64,000 bases of DNA from Coriobacteriia bacterium (GTDB lineage Bacteria; Actinomycetota; Coriobacteriia; Anaerosomatales; SLCP01): assembly GCA_030603745.1 (NCBI GenBank), contig JAUVXE010000009.1:31726-95725 (forward strand), written 5' to 3'. The notes below the pieces were generated by a model. That model searched no databases. It worked only from the letters and a program-made list of their open reading frames with translations, and was not told the origin of the DNA. Below are positions 42,775 through 51,680 of the stretch, one piece after another. The translations under genes were made by a program, and so were the position numbers. Each line of letters opens with the position of its first letter. Positions within the stretch are counted from its first letter, which is position 1.

Positions 42775-43204
42775 GTCGCTGCTCAGCCACTTCGACGGCG
42801 TCGAGGTCGAGACCACGACCCTCGGCGTGGTGGCGCGCGTGGCGGCGGCCGACGTGCCGTCGGCGCTCGGGACGCTCAAGGCGAGCGACCTCGATTTCGT
42901 GATGCTCGTCGACCTCCTCGGCGCCGACACGGGCGAGGAGATCGAGATCACCTACCATCTGCGCTCCTTCTCGCGCGACGAGGAGCTCTTCGTCAAGACG
43001 CGGCTCCCCTACGACGGGGTGCTCATCTCGGTCTGGAACTCTTTCGCCTCGGCGCTGCTGCCCGAGCGCGAGACCGCCGAGCTCTTCGGCCTGACGCTCG
43101 CGGGGCACCCGAACCCGAAGCGCCTGCTCACCATCGAGGGCGAGGCGCCGCTGCTGCGCAAGTCGGTCGCGATCCGCACGCTCGAGGAGGTGCGCGACCG
43201 ATGA
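42749..43204 (+). CDS. nuoC: NADH-quinone oxidoreductase subunit C
   Basis: The TTG at 42749 after GGAGGGG (42738-42744) gives 151 residues. The C-terminal signature [20 protein letters not shown] is the NuoC 30-kDa motif, with H-P-N-P-K-R-L near the end. The gene overlaps both neighbours. NuoC and NuoD are separate, not fused. It lines the peripheral arm near the quinone site. Confidence 0.9.
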   Translation: MLPDATRVKSLLSHFDGVEVETTTLGVVARVAAADVPSALGTLKASDLDFVMLVDLLGADTGEEIEITYHLRSFSRDEELFVKTRLPYDGVLISVWNSFASALLPERETAELFGLTLAGHPNPKRLLTIEGEAPLLRKSVAIRTLEEVRDR

Positions 43205-44409
43205 CGCCCGACCCCCGCGATACCGTGCTCGACCACGGGCTGCTGGCCGAGGGAACCTTCGAGCCCGGAGAGGCGCCGGCGGGCATCCGCCGCGCACCCA
43301 CCGGGATCGACCAGCTCGCGACCGAGCACCTCATCGTGAACGTGGGCCCGCAGCACCCCTCGACCCACGGGGTCCTGCGAATCGTCGCCGAGCTCGACGG
43401 CGAGGAGATCGTCAACGCCGAGGCGGCCGTCGGTTATCTGCACCGCGGGATCGAGAAGCTCGGCGAGCATCGCCGGTACCACCAGCTCGCGACCCTCATG
43501 GACCGCGGCGACTACGTGTCCGGGATCCACGGCGAGCTTGCGGCGGCGCTCGCGGTCGAGCGCCTGATGGAGATCGAGGTGCCGCGCAAGGCACAGTGGC
43601 TGCGTTGCCTGATGTCGGAGCTCAACCGTATCGCGAGCCACATGGTCTGGTACGGGACGTTCGGCCTCGACATCGGCGCGATGGGCCAGTTCCTCTACGC
43701 GATGCGCGATCGCGAGGCGATCCTCGACATCCTCGAGGAGGTCACCGGGCAGCGCATGATGTTCAACTACGTGCGTCCCGGCGGCGTGCTCGAGGACCTC
43801 CCCGCCGGCACGGAGGAGAAGATCCGCGCGTTCCTGCGCACGATCGACGGCTACCTCGACGAGCACGACGCGCTCCTCGGCGGGAACGAGATCTTCCTGA
43901 AGCGAGTGCGCGGGGTGGGCACGATCGATCGCGAGACGGCGCTCTCGTTCGGGCTCACCGGCGCCAACCTGCGCGCGAGCGGCGTGCCCTACGATGTGCG
44001 GCGCGACCAGCCCTACGCGGCCTACGACGAACTCGAGTTCGATGTCCCCGTGGGTGCCACCGGGGATGCGCACGACCGCTACCTCGTGCGCATGGAGGAG
44101 ATGCGGCAGGCGGTGCGCATGATCCGTCAGTGCGTCGACGGCATGCCCGAGGGCGAGGTCATGGCCAAGGTGCCCAAGGTGCTGCGTCCGCCGGCGGGCG
44201 AGATCTACGCGTGTGTCGAGTCGTCGCGCGGCGAGCTCGGCGTGCATCTCGTGTCGGACGGCTCGGACACGCCCGAGCGGTTCCACTACCGCGGCCCGTC
44301 GCTCTTCGCCATGCAGGTGCTCGAGGAGATCATGCCGGGCACGCTCTTCGCCGACGGGATGATGCTGATCGGGAGCGTGGACGTCGTGCTCGGGGAGATC
44401 GACCGATGA
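43201..44409 (+). CDS. nuoD: NADH-quinone oxidoreductase subunit D
   Basis: A 402-residue 49-kDa subunit, ATGA overlap with nuoC. N-V-G-P-Q-H-P-S-T-H-G (about 43-53) contains the quinone-site histidine, E-K-L follows at G-Y-L-H-R-G-I-E-K-L, and R-G-E-L-G (near 345) is present. The first 38 residues are a variable extension. It is homologous to the large subunit of [NiFe] hydrogenases but lacks the metal-binding cysteines, as expected. Confidence 0.95.
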   Translation: MTPDPRDTVLDHGLLAEGTFEPGEAPAGIRRAPTGIDQLATEHLIVNVGPQHPSTHGVLRIVAELDGEEIVNAEAAVGYLHRGIEKLGEHRRYHQLATLMDRGDYVSGIHGELAAALAVERLMEIEVPRKAQWLRCLMSELNRIASHMVWYGTFGLDIGAMGQFLYAMRDREAILDILEEVTGQRMMFNYVRPGGVLEDLPAGTEEKIRAFLRTIDGYLDEHDALLGGNEIFLKRVRGVGTIDRETALSFGLTGANLRASGVPYDVRRDQPYAAYDELEFDVPVGATGDAHDRYLVRMEEMRQAVRMIRQCVDGMPEGEVMAKVPKVLRPPAGEIYACVESSRGELGVHLVSDGSDTPERFHYRGPSLFAMQVLEEIMPGTLFADGMMLIGSVDVVLGEIDR

Positions 44410-45416
44410 CCGGGCCGCTCGCGATCATCGTACCCGTGCTCGCCGCGATCGGGCTCATGCTGCTCAACGGCGTGGTACTCATCTATATGCTGCGCAAGGT
44501 CCTCGGCCACCTGCATCTGCGGATCGGCCCGGCGCACGTGGGCCCCAAGGGCATGCTCCAGACCGTCGCCGATGTCTTGAAGCTGCTCTCCAAAGAGGAC
44601 GTGCGCCCGGCGGGCGTCGACCGATGGCTCTACGTGCTGGCGCCCATCTTCGTGTTCGCGCCCTCGCTCATGGCCTACGCCGCGATCCCGTTCTCCGAGA
44701 CGTTGCGGATCACGCGCCTCGAGACCGGTCTGCTCTACACGTTCGCGGTGCTCTCGCTCGTGCCGCTCGGCATGATCATGGCGGGCTGGGCCTCGGCCAA
44801 CAAGTGGTCGCTCATCGGCGCGATGCGGGCGGCCGCCCAGCAGATCGCCTACGAGGTCCCGCTGCTCCTGTCGGTCCTGCCGGTGGTCATGATCGTGGGC
44901 TCGCTCGACCTCGCCGACATCGTCGCGTTCCAGACCGGGATGTGGTGGGGCCTCGTGCCGCGCTGGTTCATCCTGTTGCTGCTCCCCTCGTTCGTGCTCT
45001 TCCTGATCGCGGCGCTCTGCGAGCTCAACCAGACGCCGTTCGACATGTCCGAGGCGGAGTCCGAGCTCGTGGCCGGGTTCGCCACCGAGTACTCCTCAAT
45101 GCGGTTCGGCCTGATCTTCCTCGCCGAGTTCAGCAACTCGTTCGTGATGTCCGCGCTCGCGGTCACGGTGTTCTTCGGTGGGTGGACGCTGCCGTTCGTT
45201 CCCGAGTCCCTCACGGCGCCCATCGCGCCGATCATCTTCGTGGCCAAGACCTACATCGGCATCTTCTTCCTCATGTGGGTCCGCGGCACGCTGCCGCGCG
45301 TGCGCATCGACCAGCTCATGAACCTCGGCTGGAAGTGGCTCATCCCCGCGGGACTCGCGTGGCTCATGATCGTGGGCTTCGTCGTGAAGCTCGCCGCGCC
45401 GGGAGGGGTGGTCTAG
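44406..45416 (+). CDS. nuoH: NADH-quinone oxidoreductase subunit H
   Basis: 336 residues with about eight membrane helices, starting at an ATG that overlaps the nuoD stop. Family motifs R-I-G-P-A-H-V-G-P-K-G near 38-48, K-E-D, and the conserved acidic loop E-L-N-Q-T-P-F-D-M-S-E-A-E-S-E-L are present. NuoH connects the quinone chamber to the membrane arm. Confidence 0.95.
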   Translation: MTGPLAIIVPVLAAIGLMLLNGVVLIYMLRKVLGHLHLRIGPAHVGPKGMLQTVADVLKLLSKEDVRPAGVDRWLYVLAPIFVFAPSLMAYAAIPFSETLRITRLETGLLYTFAVLSLVPLGMIMAGWASANKWSLIGAMRAAAQQIAYEVPLLLSVLPVVMIVGSLDLADIVAFQTGMWWGLVPRWFILLLLPSFVLFLIAALCELNQTPFDMSEAESELVAGFATEYSSMRFGLIFLAEFSNSFVMSALAVTVFFGGWTLPFVPESLTAPIAPIIFVAKTYIGIFFLMWVRGTLPRVRIDQLMNLGWKWLIPAGLAWLMIVGFVVKLAAPGGVV

Positions 45417-45947
45417 ATGTGGGGCAAGGGCATCCTGAACGGTATGCGCATCACCATGCGCAATATGCTGCGCGGCCCGATCACCGTGAAGTACCCCTAC
45501 GAGAAGGTCGAGCTTCCCGAGCGTGCCCGGTGGGCGGTCACGCCGACCTACGACGAGCAGGGGAGGCCCAAGTGCACCGCGTGTATGGCGTGCATCCGGG
45601 CGTGCCCCGACCACATCCTCGACCTCGAGGTGACCACGCGCGAGGACAAGTCCAAGCACATCGAGCGCTACAGCTACGAACTCGGCGCTTGCATGATGTG
45701 CGGGTTGTGCGTTGAGGCCTGCCCGTTCGACGCGATCGAGATGGGCCACGACTACGAGCTCGCGAAGACCTCGGCCGACGCGCTCACCTGCGACCTGCTC
45801 GCCGATGTGGACGCGGCGCCGATCAAGCGGGCCGCGTCCGCCGAGCGGCCCGCGAGGCCCGCGCGCGACGCTACGCCTGCCGAGCGGCCCGCGCCCGCCG
45901 GCGCCGATCCCGTGTCCGACACGAAGGAGGTGACCCCGGGTGACTGA
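45417..45947 (+). CDS. nuoI: NADH-quinone oxidoreductase subunit I (2x[4Fe-4S])
   Basis: 176 residues starting directly after the nuoH stop. Two ferredoxin-type motifs, C-T-A-C-M-A-C-I-R-A-C-P (about 52-63) and C-M-M-C-G-L-C-V-E-A-C-P (about 92-103), bind clusters N6a and N6b. From about residue 135 the protein ends in a low-complexity Ala/Arg/Pro tail with a repeated A-E-R-P-A element, not usual for NuoI. With no NuoE/F/G encoded here, this subunit is a likely entry point for electrons from a soluble ferredoxin. Confidence 0.93.
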   Translation: MWGKGILNGMRITMRNMLRGPITVKYPYEKVELPERARWAVTPTYDEQGRPKCTACMACIRACPDHILDLEVTTREDKSKHIERYSYELGACMMCGLCVEACPFDAIEMGHDYELAKTSADALTCDLLADVDAAPIKRAASAERPARPARDATPAERPAPAGADPVSDTKEVTPGD

Positions 45948-46440
45948 GACCGTCAACGGAGTGGTCTTCGCCATCCTCGCGTTCGCCTCGATCGGCGGCG
46001 CGATCGGGATGCTCACCACTCGCAACGTCATGCACGCGGCCTTCTGGCTGCTCGAGGTCATGGTCGCGATCGGCGGCCTGTTCCTGCTGCTCTCCGCCGA
46101 GTATCTCGCGGTGGTGCACGTGCTCGTCTACGCCGGCGCGGTCTCGGTCATGATGCTCTTCGTGATCATGCTCTCGCTGCGCCGCCGGGAGGACGCGGTG
46201 CGCCCGGTCGACGTCTCGATCGGTGGCGCGGTGCTTGCGATCCTCTTCGGCAGCATCGTCTACATCGCCATCGCGCAGTACGGCGACCGGGTCGCCGAGA
46301 TGCCTGCCGAGGCGCCCGACACCGCCGCCCTCGGCGAACTGCTCTTCACCCGCTGGGCGCTCCCGTTCGAGGTCGCCTCGCTCGTGCTCCTGGTCGCGGT
46401 CGTGGGCGCGGTGTGGTGGTCGAGGGAGGTGGACCGATGA
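45940..46440 (+). CDS. nuoJ: NADH-quinone oxidoreductase subunit J
   Basis: 166 residues, five hydrophobic segments. The conserved helix with E-Y-L-A-V-V-H-V-L-V-Y-A-G-A (about 48-61), which contains the pi-bulge of TMH3, is clear. The GTG start overlaps nuoI by 8 bp. Followed by nuoK with ATGA overlap. Confidence 0.92.
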   Translation: MTETVNGVVFAILAFASIGGAIGMLTTRNVMHAAFWLLEVMVAIGGLFLLLSAEYLAVVHVLVYAGAVSVMMLFVIMLSLRRREDAVRPVDVSIGGAVLAILFGSIVYIAIAQYGDRVAEMPAEAPDTAALGELLFTRWALPFEVASLVLLVAVVGAVWWSREVDR

Positions 46441-46751
46441 TAGAGGTCGGACCCGCCGCCTTCATGGGGCTCGCCGCGGTACTGTTCACCCTCGGCCTCT
46501 ACGGCGCCGTCGCGCGCAAGAGCGCGGTCATGGTGCTCATGTCCCTCGAGCTCATGGCCGTCTCGGTGAACCTCAACGTCGTCGCGCTCTCGCGGTTCGT
46601 CACGCCCACCGAGATGACCGGGCAGGTGTTCGCCATCTTCACGATGGTCGTCTCGGCCGCCGAGATCGGGCTTGGTCTCGCGCTCGTGCTCGCGATCTAC
46701 CGACAGACGCGCTCGATCGAGCTCACGACCATGGACTCGCTGAAGGGGTAG
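46437..46751 (+). CDS. nuoK: NADH-quinone oxidoreductase subunit K
   Basis: 104 residues with three helices. The two functional glutamates lie in S-L-E-L-M (about 37-41) and A-A-E-I-G (about 71-75) of the proton path. The ATG at 46437 overlaps the nuoJ stop; in-frame codons further upstream lie inside nuoJ. Confidence 0.93.
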   Translation: MIEVGPAAFMGLAAVLFTLGLYGAVARKSAVMVLMSLELMAVSVNLNVVALSRFVTPTEMTGQVFAIFTMVVSAAEIGLGLALVLAIYRQTRSIELTTMDSLKG

Positions 46752-46754
46752 CCG

Positions 46755-48737
46755 GTGGCCTACGTCGCACTCATACCACTGCTCCCCGCACTCGCGTTCG
46801 CCGTGCTGGCGCCCCTCTCACGCGCCGTGCGCAACCGGATGCGGTGGGTCGGCGTCGCCGGGGTCGCGGGCTCGCTCGCCCTCTCGTTCGCGGCGTTCGC
46901 CGCGGTGTGGCCCGGAGGGGACGAGGGCGAGGCGACCTACCGTGCGAGCGCGTCGATCGCCTCGGTAGGGGGCGTCGACCTTGCGCTCGGGATCCTGCTC
47001 GACCCCGTCTCGGCGGTCATGCTCATCGTGATCACGGTCGTCGCGGTCTGCGTGCAGGTCTACTCGCTCGACTACATGCGCCACGAGGAGCGGATCGGCT
47101 GGTACTATGCCGTGCTCTCGCTGTTCACCGCCGCGATGCTCGCGCTCGTGCTCGCCGACAACTTCCTCATGCTCTACATGTCGTGGGAGGTCATGGGTCT
47201 GTGCTCCTACCTCCTCATCGGTTTCTGGCACGAGCGCGAGGAGCCGAGGAAGGCCTCCCAGAAGGCGTTCCTGACCACGCGCGTCGGAGACGTGGGCTTT
47301 GCGATCGGGCTCGCCGTGATGTACGCGACCACCGGTTCGTTCGCGTTCGACGTCGTGCTCGGCTCGGCGGCCGGGTGGGCGCCGGGCGTGGCCACGGCGG
47401 TCGCGCTTCTGCTGCTGTTCGGCGCGATGGGCAAGTCGGCACAGGTGCCGCTCCACGTCTGGCTCCCCGACGCCATGGCCGGACCGACCCCCGCCTCGGC
47501 GCTCATCCACGCGGCGACGATGGTGGCGGCCGGCGTCTACCTCGTCGCCCGCGCGCTGCCGATCTTCGAGGCGAGCGGGATCGCGCTCACGGTCACGATG
47601 GTGATCGGCGCGACCACGGCGCTCGTGGGCGGCCTGCTCGCGCTCGTGCAGTTCGACCTCAAGAAGGTGCTCGCGTACTCCACGATCAGCCAGCTCGGGT
47701 ACATGTTCGTGGCCATCGGCGCCGGCGGCGCGGTCGCCGGCATGTTCCATCTGGTCACGCACGCGTTCTTCAAGTCGCTCCTGTTCCTGGGCGCGGGCGT
47801 GATCATCCACGCGCTGCACACGCAGGACATGCGGGAGATGGGCGGGCTCGGGAGGCGGATGCCGTGGACCGCCGCGACCTTCGGCGCGGGCGCGCTCGCG
47901 CTCGCCGGGATCGCCCCGTTCTCCGGGTTCTGGTCCAAAGACGAGATCCTCTACGCCGTGTGGAAGGGCCACCACTACGTGGTGTTCGCGCTGGCGCTCG
48001 CCGCCGCGTTCGTGACGGCCTTCTACGTCGCCCGCCTGTGGTTTCGCGTGTTCATGGGTGCGCCCCGCACGCTCGCGGCCTTCGCCGGTCATGCAGACAC
48101 CGACCACGGTGACGAGGACCACGGCGGGCACGACGGCGGTCATGACGAGTCCGCAGCCGACCGTCGCGGCGAGACGCGCTGGCCGATGGTCCTCCTCGGC
48201 GTGATCACGGCCGGGATCGGGTTCTCGGCCCCGTTCTTCTCGGAGTTCCTCGGCCATGCGGGCCACTGGCCCGACCCGATGATCGCGTCGGTCTCGATGG
48301 GAGTGGCGCTCGCGGGGCTCGGCGCTGGCTGGTGGGTCTACGGCAGGCGAGCGGGCGCGGTCGACACCGAGGCGATCAAGGCCCGGTTCCGTCCGGCCTA
48401 CAGCGCGCTCGATGCCAAGATCTACTTCGACGCCGCCTACGAGCGGCTCGCGATCAGGCCGTTCATCCGCGTGACCGAGTCGCTCGCGGTCTTCGACCGT
48501 ATCGTGGTCGACGGCGTGGTCAACGGCGCTGCGGTGCTCTGGCGCACCGCGACGGACCTCTCGTGGGGCTTCGACCGTCGCGTGATCGACGGCGTGGTCA
48601 ACGGCACCGCACGGCTCTCCCGGTCGGCGGGAGTCGCGCTCAGGCGTCTCCAGTCCGGCCGCGTGCAGACCTACCAGCGATACGTCCTCGGGGCACTCGT
48701 GCTCCTCATGCTGCTGATCGTCGTGAAAGGGGCCTAG
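46755..48737 (+). CDS. nuoL: NADH-quinone oxidoreductase subunit L
   Basis: 660 residues, GTG start, antiporter-like subunit with about 16 membrane helices. S-W-E-V-M-G (channel glutamate near 140) and the K/H residues of the central axis (A-M-G-K-S-A-Q-V-P-L-H-V-W-L-P-D near 223-238) are present. Around residues 445-470 there is a His/Asp/Gly-rich loop (H-A-D-T-D-H-G-D-E-D-H-G-G-H-D-G-G-H) that is not part of the common core. The C-terminal lateral helix region repeats V-(V/I)-D-G-V-V-N-G twice, as in other NuoL proteins. Confidence 0.94.
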   Translation: MAYVALIPLLPALAFAVLAPLSRAVRNRMRWVGVAGVAGSLALSFAAFAAVWPGGDEGEATYRASASIASVGGVDLALGILLDPVSAVMLIVITVVAVCVQVYSLDYMRHEERIGWYYAVLSLFTAAMLALVLADNFLMLYMSWEVMGLCSYLLIGFWHEREEPRKASQKAFLTTRVGDVGFAIGLAVMYATTGSFAFDVVLGSAAGWAPGVATAVALLLLFGAMGKSAQVPLHVWLPDAMAGPTPASALIHAATMVAAGVYLVARALPIFEASGIALTVTMVIGATTALVGGLLALVQFDLKKVLAYSTISQLGYMFVAIGAGGAVAGMFHLVTHAFFKSLLFLGAGVIIHALHTQDMREMGGLGRRMPWTAATFGAGALALAGIAPFSGFWSKDEILYAVWKGHHYVVFALALAAAFVTAFYVARLWFRVFMGAPRTLAAFAGHADTDHGDEDHGGHDGGHDESAADRRGETRWPMVLLGVITAGIGFSAPFFSEFLGHAGHWPDPMIASVSMGVALAGLGAGWWVYGRRAGAVDTEAIKARFRPAYSALDAKIYFDAAYERLAIRPFIRVTESLAVFDRIVVDGVVNGAAVLWRTATDLSWGFDRRVIDGVVNGTARLSRSAGVALRRLQSGRVQTYQRYVLGALVLLMLLIVVKGA

Positions 48738-48740
48738 GAG

Positions 48741-50210
48741 ATGCTGCCACTCCTGACCATGATCGTGTTCCTGCCGCTCCTCGGCGCGGTCGTGACCGCG
48801 CTGCTGCCGAAGAGCCGACCGGACCTCCCGCGCCAGGTGGCGCTCGGCGTGACCCTCGCCGACCTCGCCCTCGTCGCGATCCTCGTCGCCCGCTTCGACG
48901 TGAGCGGCGGCTTCCAGTTCATGGAGCGCGCGTCGTGGGTGCCCGAGGCCGGGATCCAGTACCTCATGGCCGTCGACGGCATCTCGCTGCCCCTGCTCTT
49001 CCTCTCGGCGCTCCTCATGCCCATCGCCGTGATCGCCTCGTGGAAGATCGACGACCGCCCCGCGTTCTACTTCGCGATGCTGCAACTGCTCGCGGTAGGG
49101 ATGAACGGCGTGTTCGTCGCGCTCGACTTCGTGCTCTTCTACGTGTTCTGGGAGCTCGTGCTCGTGCCCATGTACTTCATGATCGCGCTGTGGGGCGGGC
49201 CGAGGCGGGAGTACGCGGCCATCAAGTTCTTCCTCTACACCCTCTTCGGCTCGGTCTTCATGCTCGTGGGGATACTCGCGCTCTACCTGCACCCCGCCGG
49301 CGGCACGTTCGACATGATCGCGCTCGCCGATTCCGGTCTGCCGGCCGGCTTCCAGTGGTGGGTGTTCGCCGCCTTCTTCCTCGGCTTCGCCGTGAAGGTG
49401 CCGGTCTTCCCGTTCCACACGTGGCTGCCCGACGCGCACGTCGAGGCGCCCACGGCGGGGTCGGTCCTGCTCGCCGGCATCCTGCTCAAGATGGGCACCT
49501 ATGGGTTCGTGCGCGTCTCGCTGCCGATCCTGCCCGAGGCGAGCGCGTCGTGGGCGCCTTTCGTCGCGCTCCTCGGCGTGATCTCCATCGTCTATGGCGC
49601 CGCGGTCGCGTTCGCGCAGACCGACCTCAAGAAGCTGGTCGCCTACTCGAGCGTGTCGCACATGGGATTCGTCATGCTCGGCATCGCGGCGGGCACCGCC
49701 GAGGGCCTCAACGGCGCGGTCGCGATCATGTTCGCGCACGGCGTCATCACCGGCATGCTCTTCCTGCTGGTGGGGATGGTCTACGAGCGGACCCGCACGC
49801 GCACGATCGCCGAGGTCTCCGGGCTCTCGAAGCAGGCCCCGGTCGCGGCCGGCATGCTCGCCTTCGCCTCGTTCGCCTCGCTCGGCCTGCCCGGGCTCGC
49901 CGGCTTCCCGGGCGAGTTCCTGAGCCTCGTGGGGGCCTGGCGCTCGGAGCTCATCGCGCCCGGATACGTGATCGTGGCCGCCATCGGCGTGCTGCTCGCC
50001 GCGGCCTACATGCTCTGGATGGTGCAGCGAGTGGTCCTCGGCACGCAGAGCGGGACCGTGGAAGGCATCACGGACCTGACCCGGGTCGAGATCGCGATCC
50101 TCGTCCCGCTCGTGGTGATCACGATCGGGATGGGGGTCTACTGGTCGTCGCTCTTGCGCTACGTGGACCCGGCGGTGGGCGCGCTGCTCGCCTCGATGGG
50201 AGCGATGTAG
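48741..50210 (+). CDS. nuoM: NADH-quinone oxidoreductase subunit M
   Basis: 489 residues, about 14 helices. The channel glutamate lies in F-W-E-L-V-L-V-P-M near 137, and K-V-P-V-F-P-F-H-T-W-L-P-D-A-H (about 218-232) is the antiporter hallmark. A-Q-T-D-L-K-K-L-V-A-Y-S-S-V-S-H is also present. It starts 3 bp after nuoL and abuts nuoN. Confidence 0.94.
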   Translation: MLPLLTMIVFLPLLGAVVTALLPKSRPDLPRQVALGVTLADLALVAILVARFDVSGGFQFMERASWVPEAGIQYLMAVDGISLPLLFLSALLMPIAVIASWKIDDRPAFYFAMLQLLAVGMNGVFVALDFVLFYVFWELVLVPMYFMIALWGGPRREYAAIKFFLYTLFGSVFMLVGILALYLHPAGGTFDMIALADSGLPAGFQWWVFAAFFLGFAVKVPVFPFHTWLPDAHVEAPTAGSVLLAGILLKMGTYGFVRVSLPILPEASASWAPFVALLGVISIVYGAAVAFAQTDLKKLVAYSSVSHMGFVMLGIAAGTAEGLNGAVAIMFAHGVITGMLFLLVGMVYERTRTRTIAEVSGLSKQAPVAAGMLAFASFASLGLPGLAGFPGEFLSLVGAWRSELIAPGYVIVAAIGVLLAAAYMLWMVQRVVLGTQSGTVEGITDLTRVEIAILVPLVVITIGMGVYWSSLLRYVDPAVGALLASMGAM

Positions 50211-51608
50211 ATGCTCTCCGGCTACTGGCACTTCCTGCCCGAGGTACTCGTGGTCGCCGCCGCTCTCGCGGCGCTCTTCGGCGAGTATCTCCCGGGCAAG
50301 GACCGCGGGACGGCCTACCTCGGCGCGGTGGTCGCCGCGCTCGCGGCGCTCCTCGTCGCGTTCGGCGGCACCGCGGCGCCGATGGTCTTCGGCCAGGTCG
50401 AGCCGGACGGCATCGCCCGCTTCGCACGCACCGGCGTCGCTGGGTTGACCGCGGTATGGCTTCTGTGGGTCGCCGGTCGAGGCATGCCCGGGGAGCGCCG
50501 GCGCGAGGCGGTCGCGCTGGCGCTCTTCGCCGCGAGCGGCGGGATGCTGCTCTCGATGGCCGAGGACCTCATCGTGATGTACATCGCTCTCGAGCTCTCG
50601 ACGATGCCGGCGTACGTGCTCATGGGGTACCGGCGCAGCGACGTGCCCGGACTCGAGGGCTCCCTCAAGTACTTCCTGCTCTCGATGCTCACGAGCATCG
50701 TGATGCTCTACGGGCTCTCGTTCGTCTACGGCATCTCGGGGACCACCGCCTTCAGCGGTATCGACCTGTCGGCCGGGGGCATCCTCGGCGTGATCGCGGT
50801 GCTGCTCGTGCTCGTGGGGCTGCTCGCCAAGATGTCGGCGGCGCCGTTCCACTACTGGGCGCCCGACGCCTACGCGGGCGGCGCCCCGGTGGCGGTCGCG
50901 TTCGTCTCGACCGTGCCAAAGATCGCCGGCATCGCGGTGATGACCCGCCTGTTCGGCGCGATCGCGCCCGGCGTGCCGGCGCTCCCGCTCGTGCTCGCCT
51001 CGGCCGCCGCGCTCTCGATGGTGCTCGGCAACCTCGCCGCGCTGCCGCAGTCCGACATCCGCCGCCTGATGGCCTACTCGGGTGTCGCCCACACGGGCTA
51101 CCTGCTCATGGCGCTCGCGGCCGGCACGTCCATGGGCTACATCGCCACGGTCTTCTACGCCGTCGCCTACGCCGTGCCCTCGATGGCCGTCATGCTGGTG
51201 GCCGCCGAGGAGGGCGTCGAGCTCTCCGACCTTGCCGGGCTCGCCCGGACGCGGCCGTGGGTCGCGTGGTCGATGCTCGTCTGGCTACTCTCGCTCATCG
51301 GCATCCCGCCGCTTGCCGGGTTCTTCGGCAAGCTCTACCTCTTCGGCGCCGCGCTCGATGCCGCGATGGTGTGGCTCGTGGTGCTCGGCGTGGTCACGAG
51401 CGTGATCTCGGCGGGCTACTACTTCCGCGTGGTCCGGGAGATGTTCCTCGCCGAGCCCGGCGCCGGGGTCGCGGACGCGGCCGACGGGGCGGTCGTGACG
51501 GCACGCTCCCGCAGCGCCGCCACGGCGCTCGTGCTCTGCGCCGTGGCGACCATCGCGATCGGCCTCGCCGCCTCGCCGCTGCTGGCCTCGCTCGGCGTGC
51601 GCCTCTAA
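50211..51608 (+). CDS. nuoN: NADH-quinone oxidoreductase subunit N
   Basis: 465 residues, the third antiporter-like subunit, starting at the base after the nuoM stop. Y-I-A-L-E-L-S-T-M-P-A-Y-V-L (channel Glu near 126), K-M-S-A-A-P-F-H-Y-W-A-P-D-A-Y and Q-S-D-I-R-R-L-M-A-Y-S are visible. It ends the nuo run; no nuoE, F or G gene appears before or after it in the window. Confidence 0.93.
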   Translation: MLSGYWHFLPEVLVVAAALAALFGEYLPGKDRGTAYLGAVVAALAALLVAFGGTAAPMVFGQVEPDGIARFARTGVAGLTAVWLLWVAGRGMPGERRREAVALALFAASGGMLLSMAEDLIVMYIALELSTMPAYVLMGYRRSDVPGLEGSLKYFLLSMLTSIVMLYGLSFVYGISGTTAFSGIDLSAGGILGVIAVLLVLVGLLAKMSAAPFHYWAPDAYAGGAPVAVAFVSTVPKIAGIAVMTRLFGAIAPGVPALPLVLASAAALSMVLGNLAALPQSDIRRLMAYSGVAHTGYLLMALAAGTSMGYIATVFYAVAYAVPSMAVMLVAAEEGVELSDLAGLARTRPWVAWSMLVWLLSLIGIPPLAGFFGKLYLFGAALDAAMVWLVVLGVVTSVISAGYYFRVVREMFLAEPGAGVADAADGAVVTARSRSAATALVLCAVATIAIGLAASPLLASLGVRL

Positions 51609-51633
51609 GGACCGCCGCCGCGGGGCCCAGGGG

Positions 51634-51639
51634 TATACT
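51634..51639 (+). promoter_or_regulatory. Predicted -10 TATACT of the HtrA gene
   Basis: TATACT lies 42 bp before the htrA-like start in the 72-bp gap after nuoN. No -35 was recognised. Confidence 0.35.
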
Positions 51640-51680
51640 CTCGGCGAACACATCCGCGCCGAGTCAGCCGAGGTGTACGC

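Noticed and set aside
46818..51092. Very long open frame (over 1400 codons) on the minus strand opposite nuoL-nuoN
   Set aside because: It is a high-GC antisense shadow: Arg/Glu/His/Gly-rich with no domain, no ribosome binding site and full overlap with clear nuo genes. The same holds for the long antisense frames opposite topA (27318-30575), the cytochromes (607-2211, 9460-11778) and ubiE/deaminase (19417-21564).
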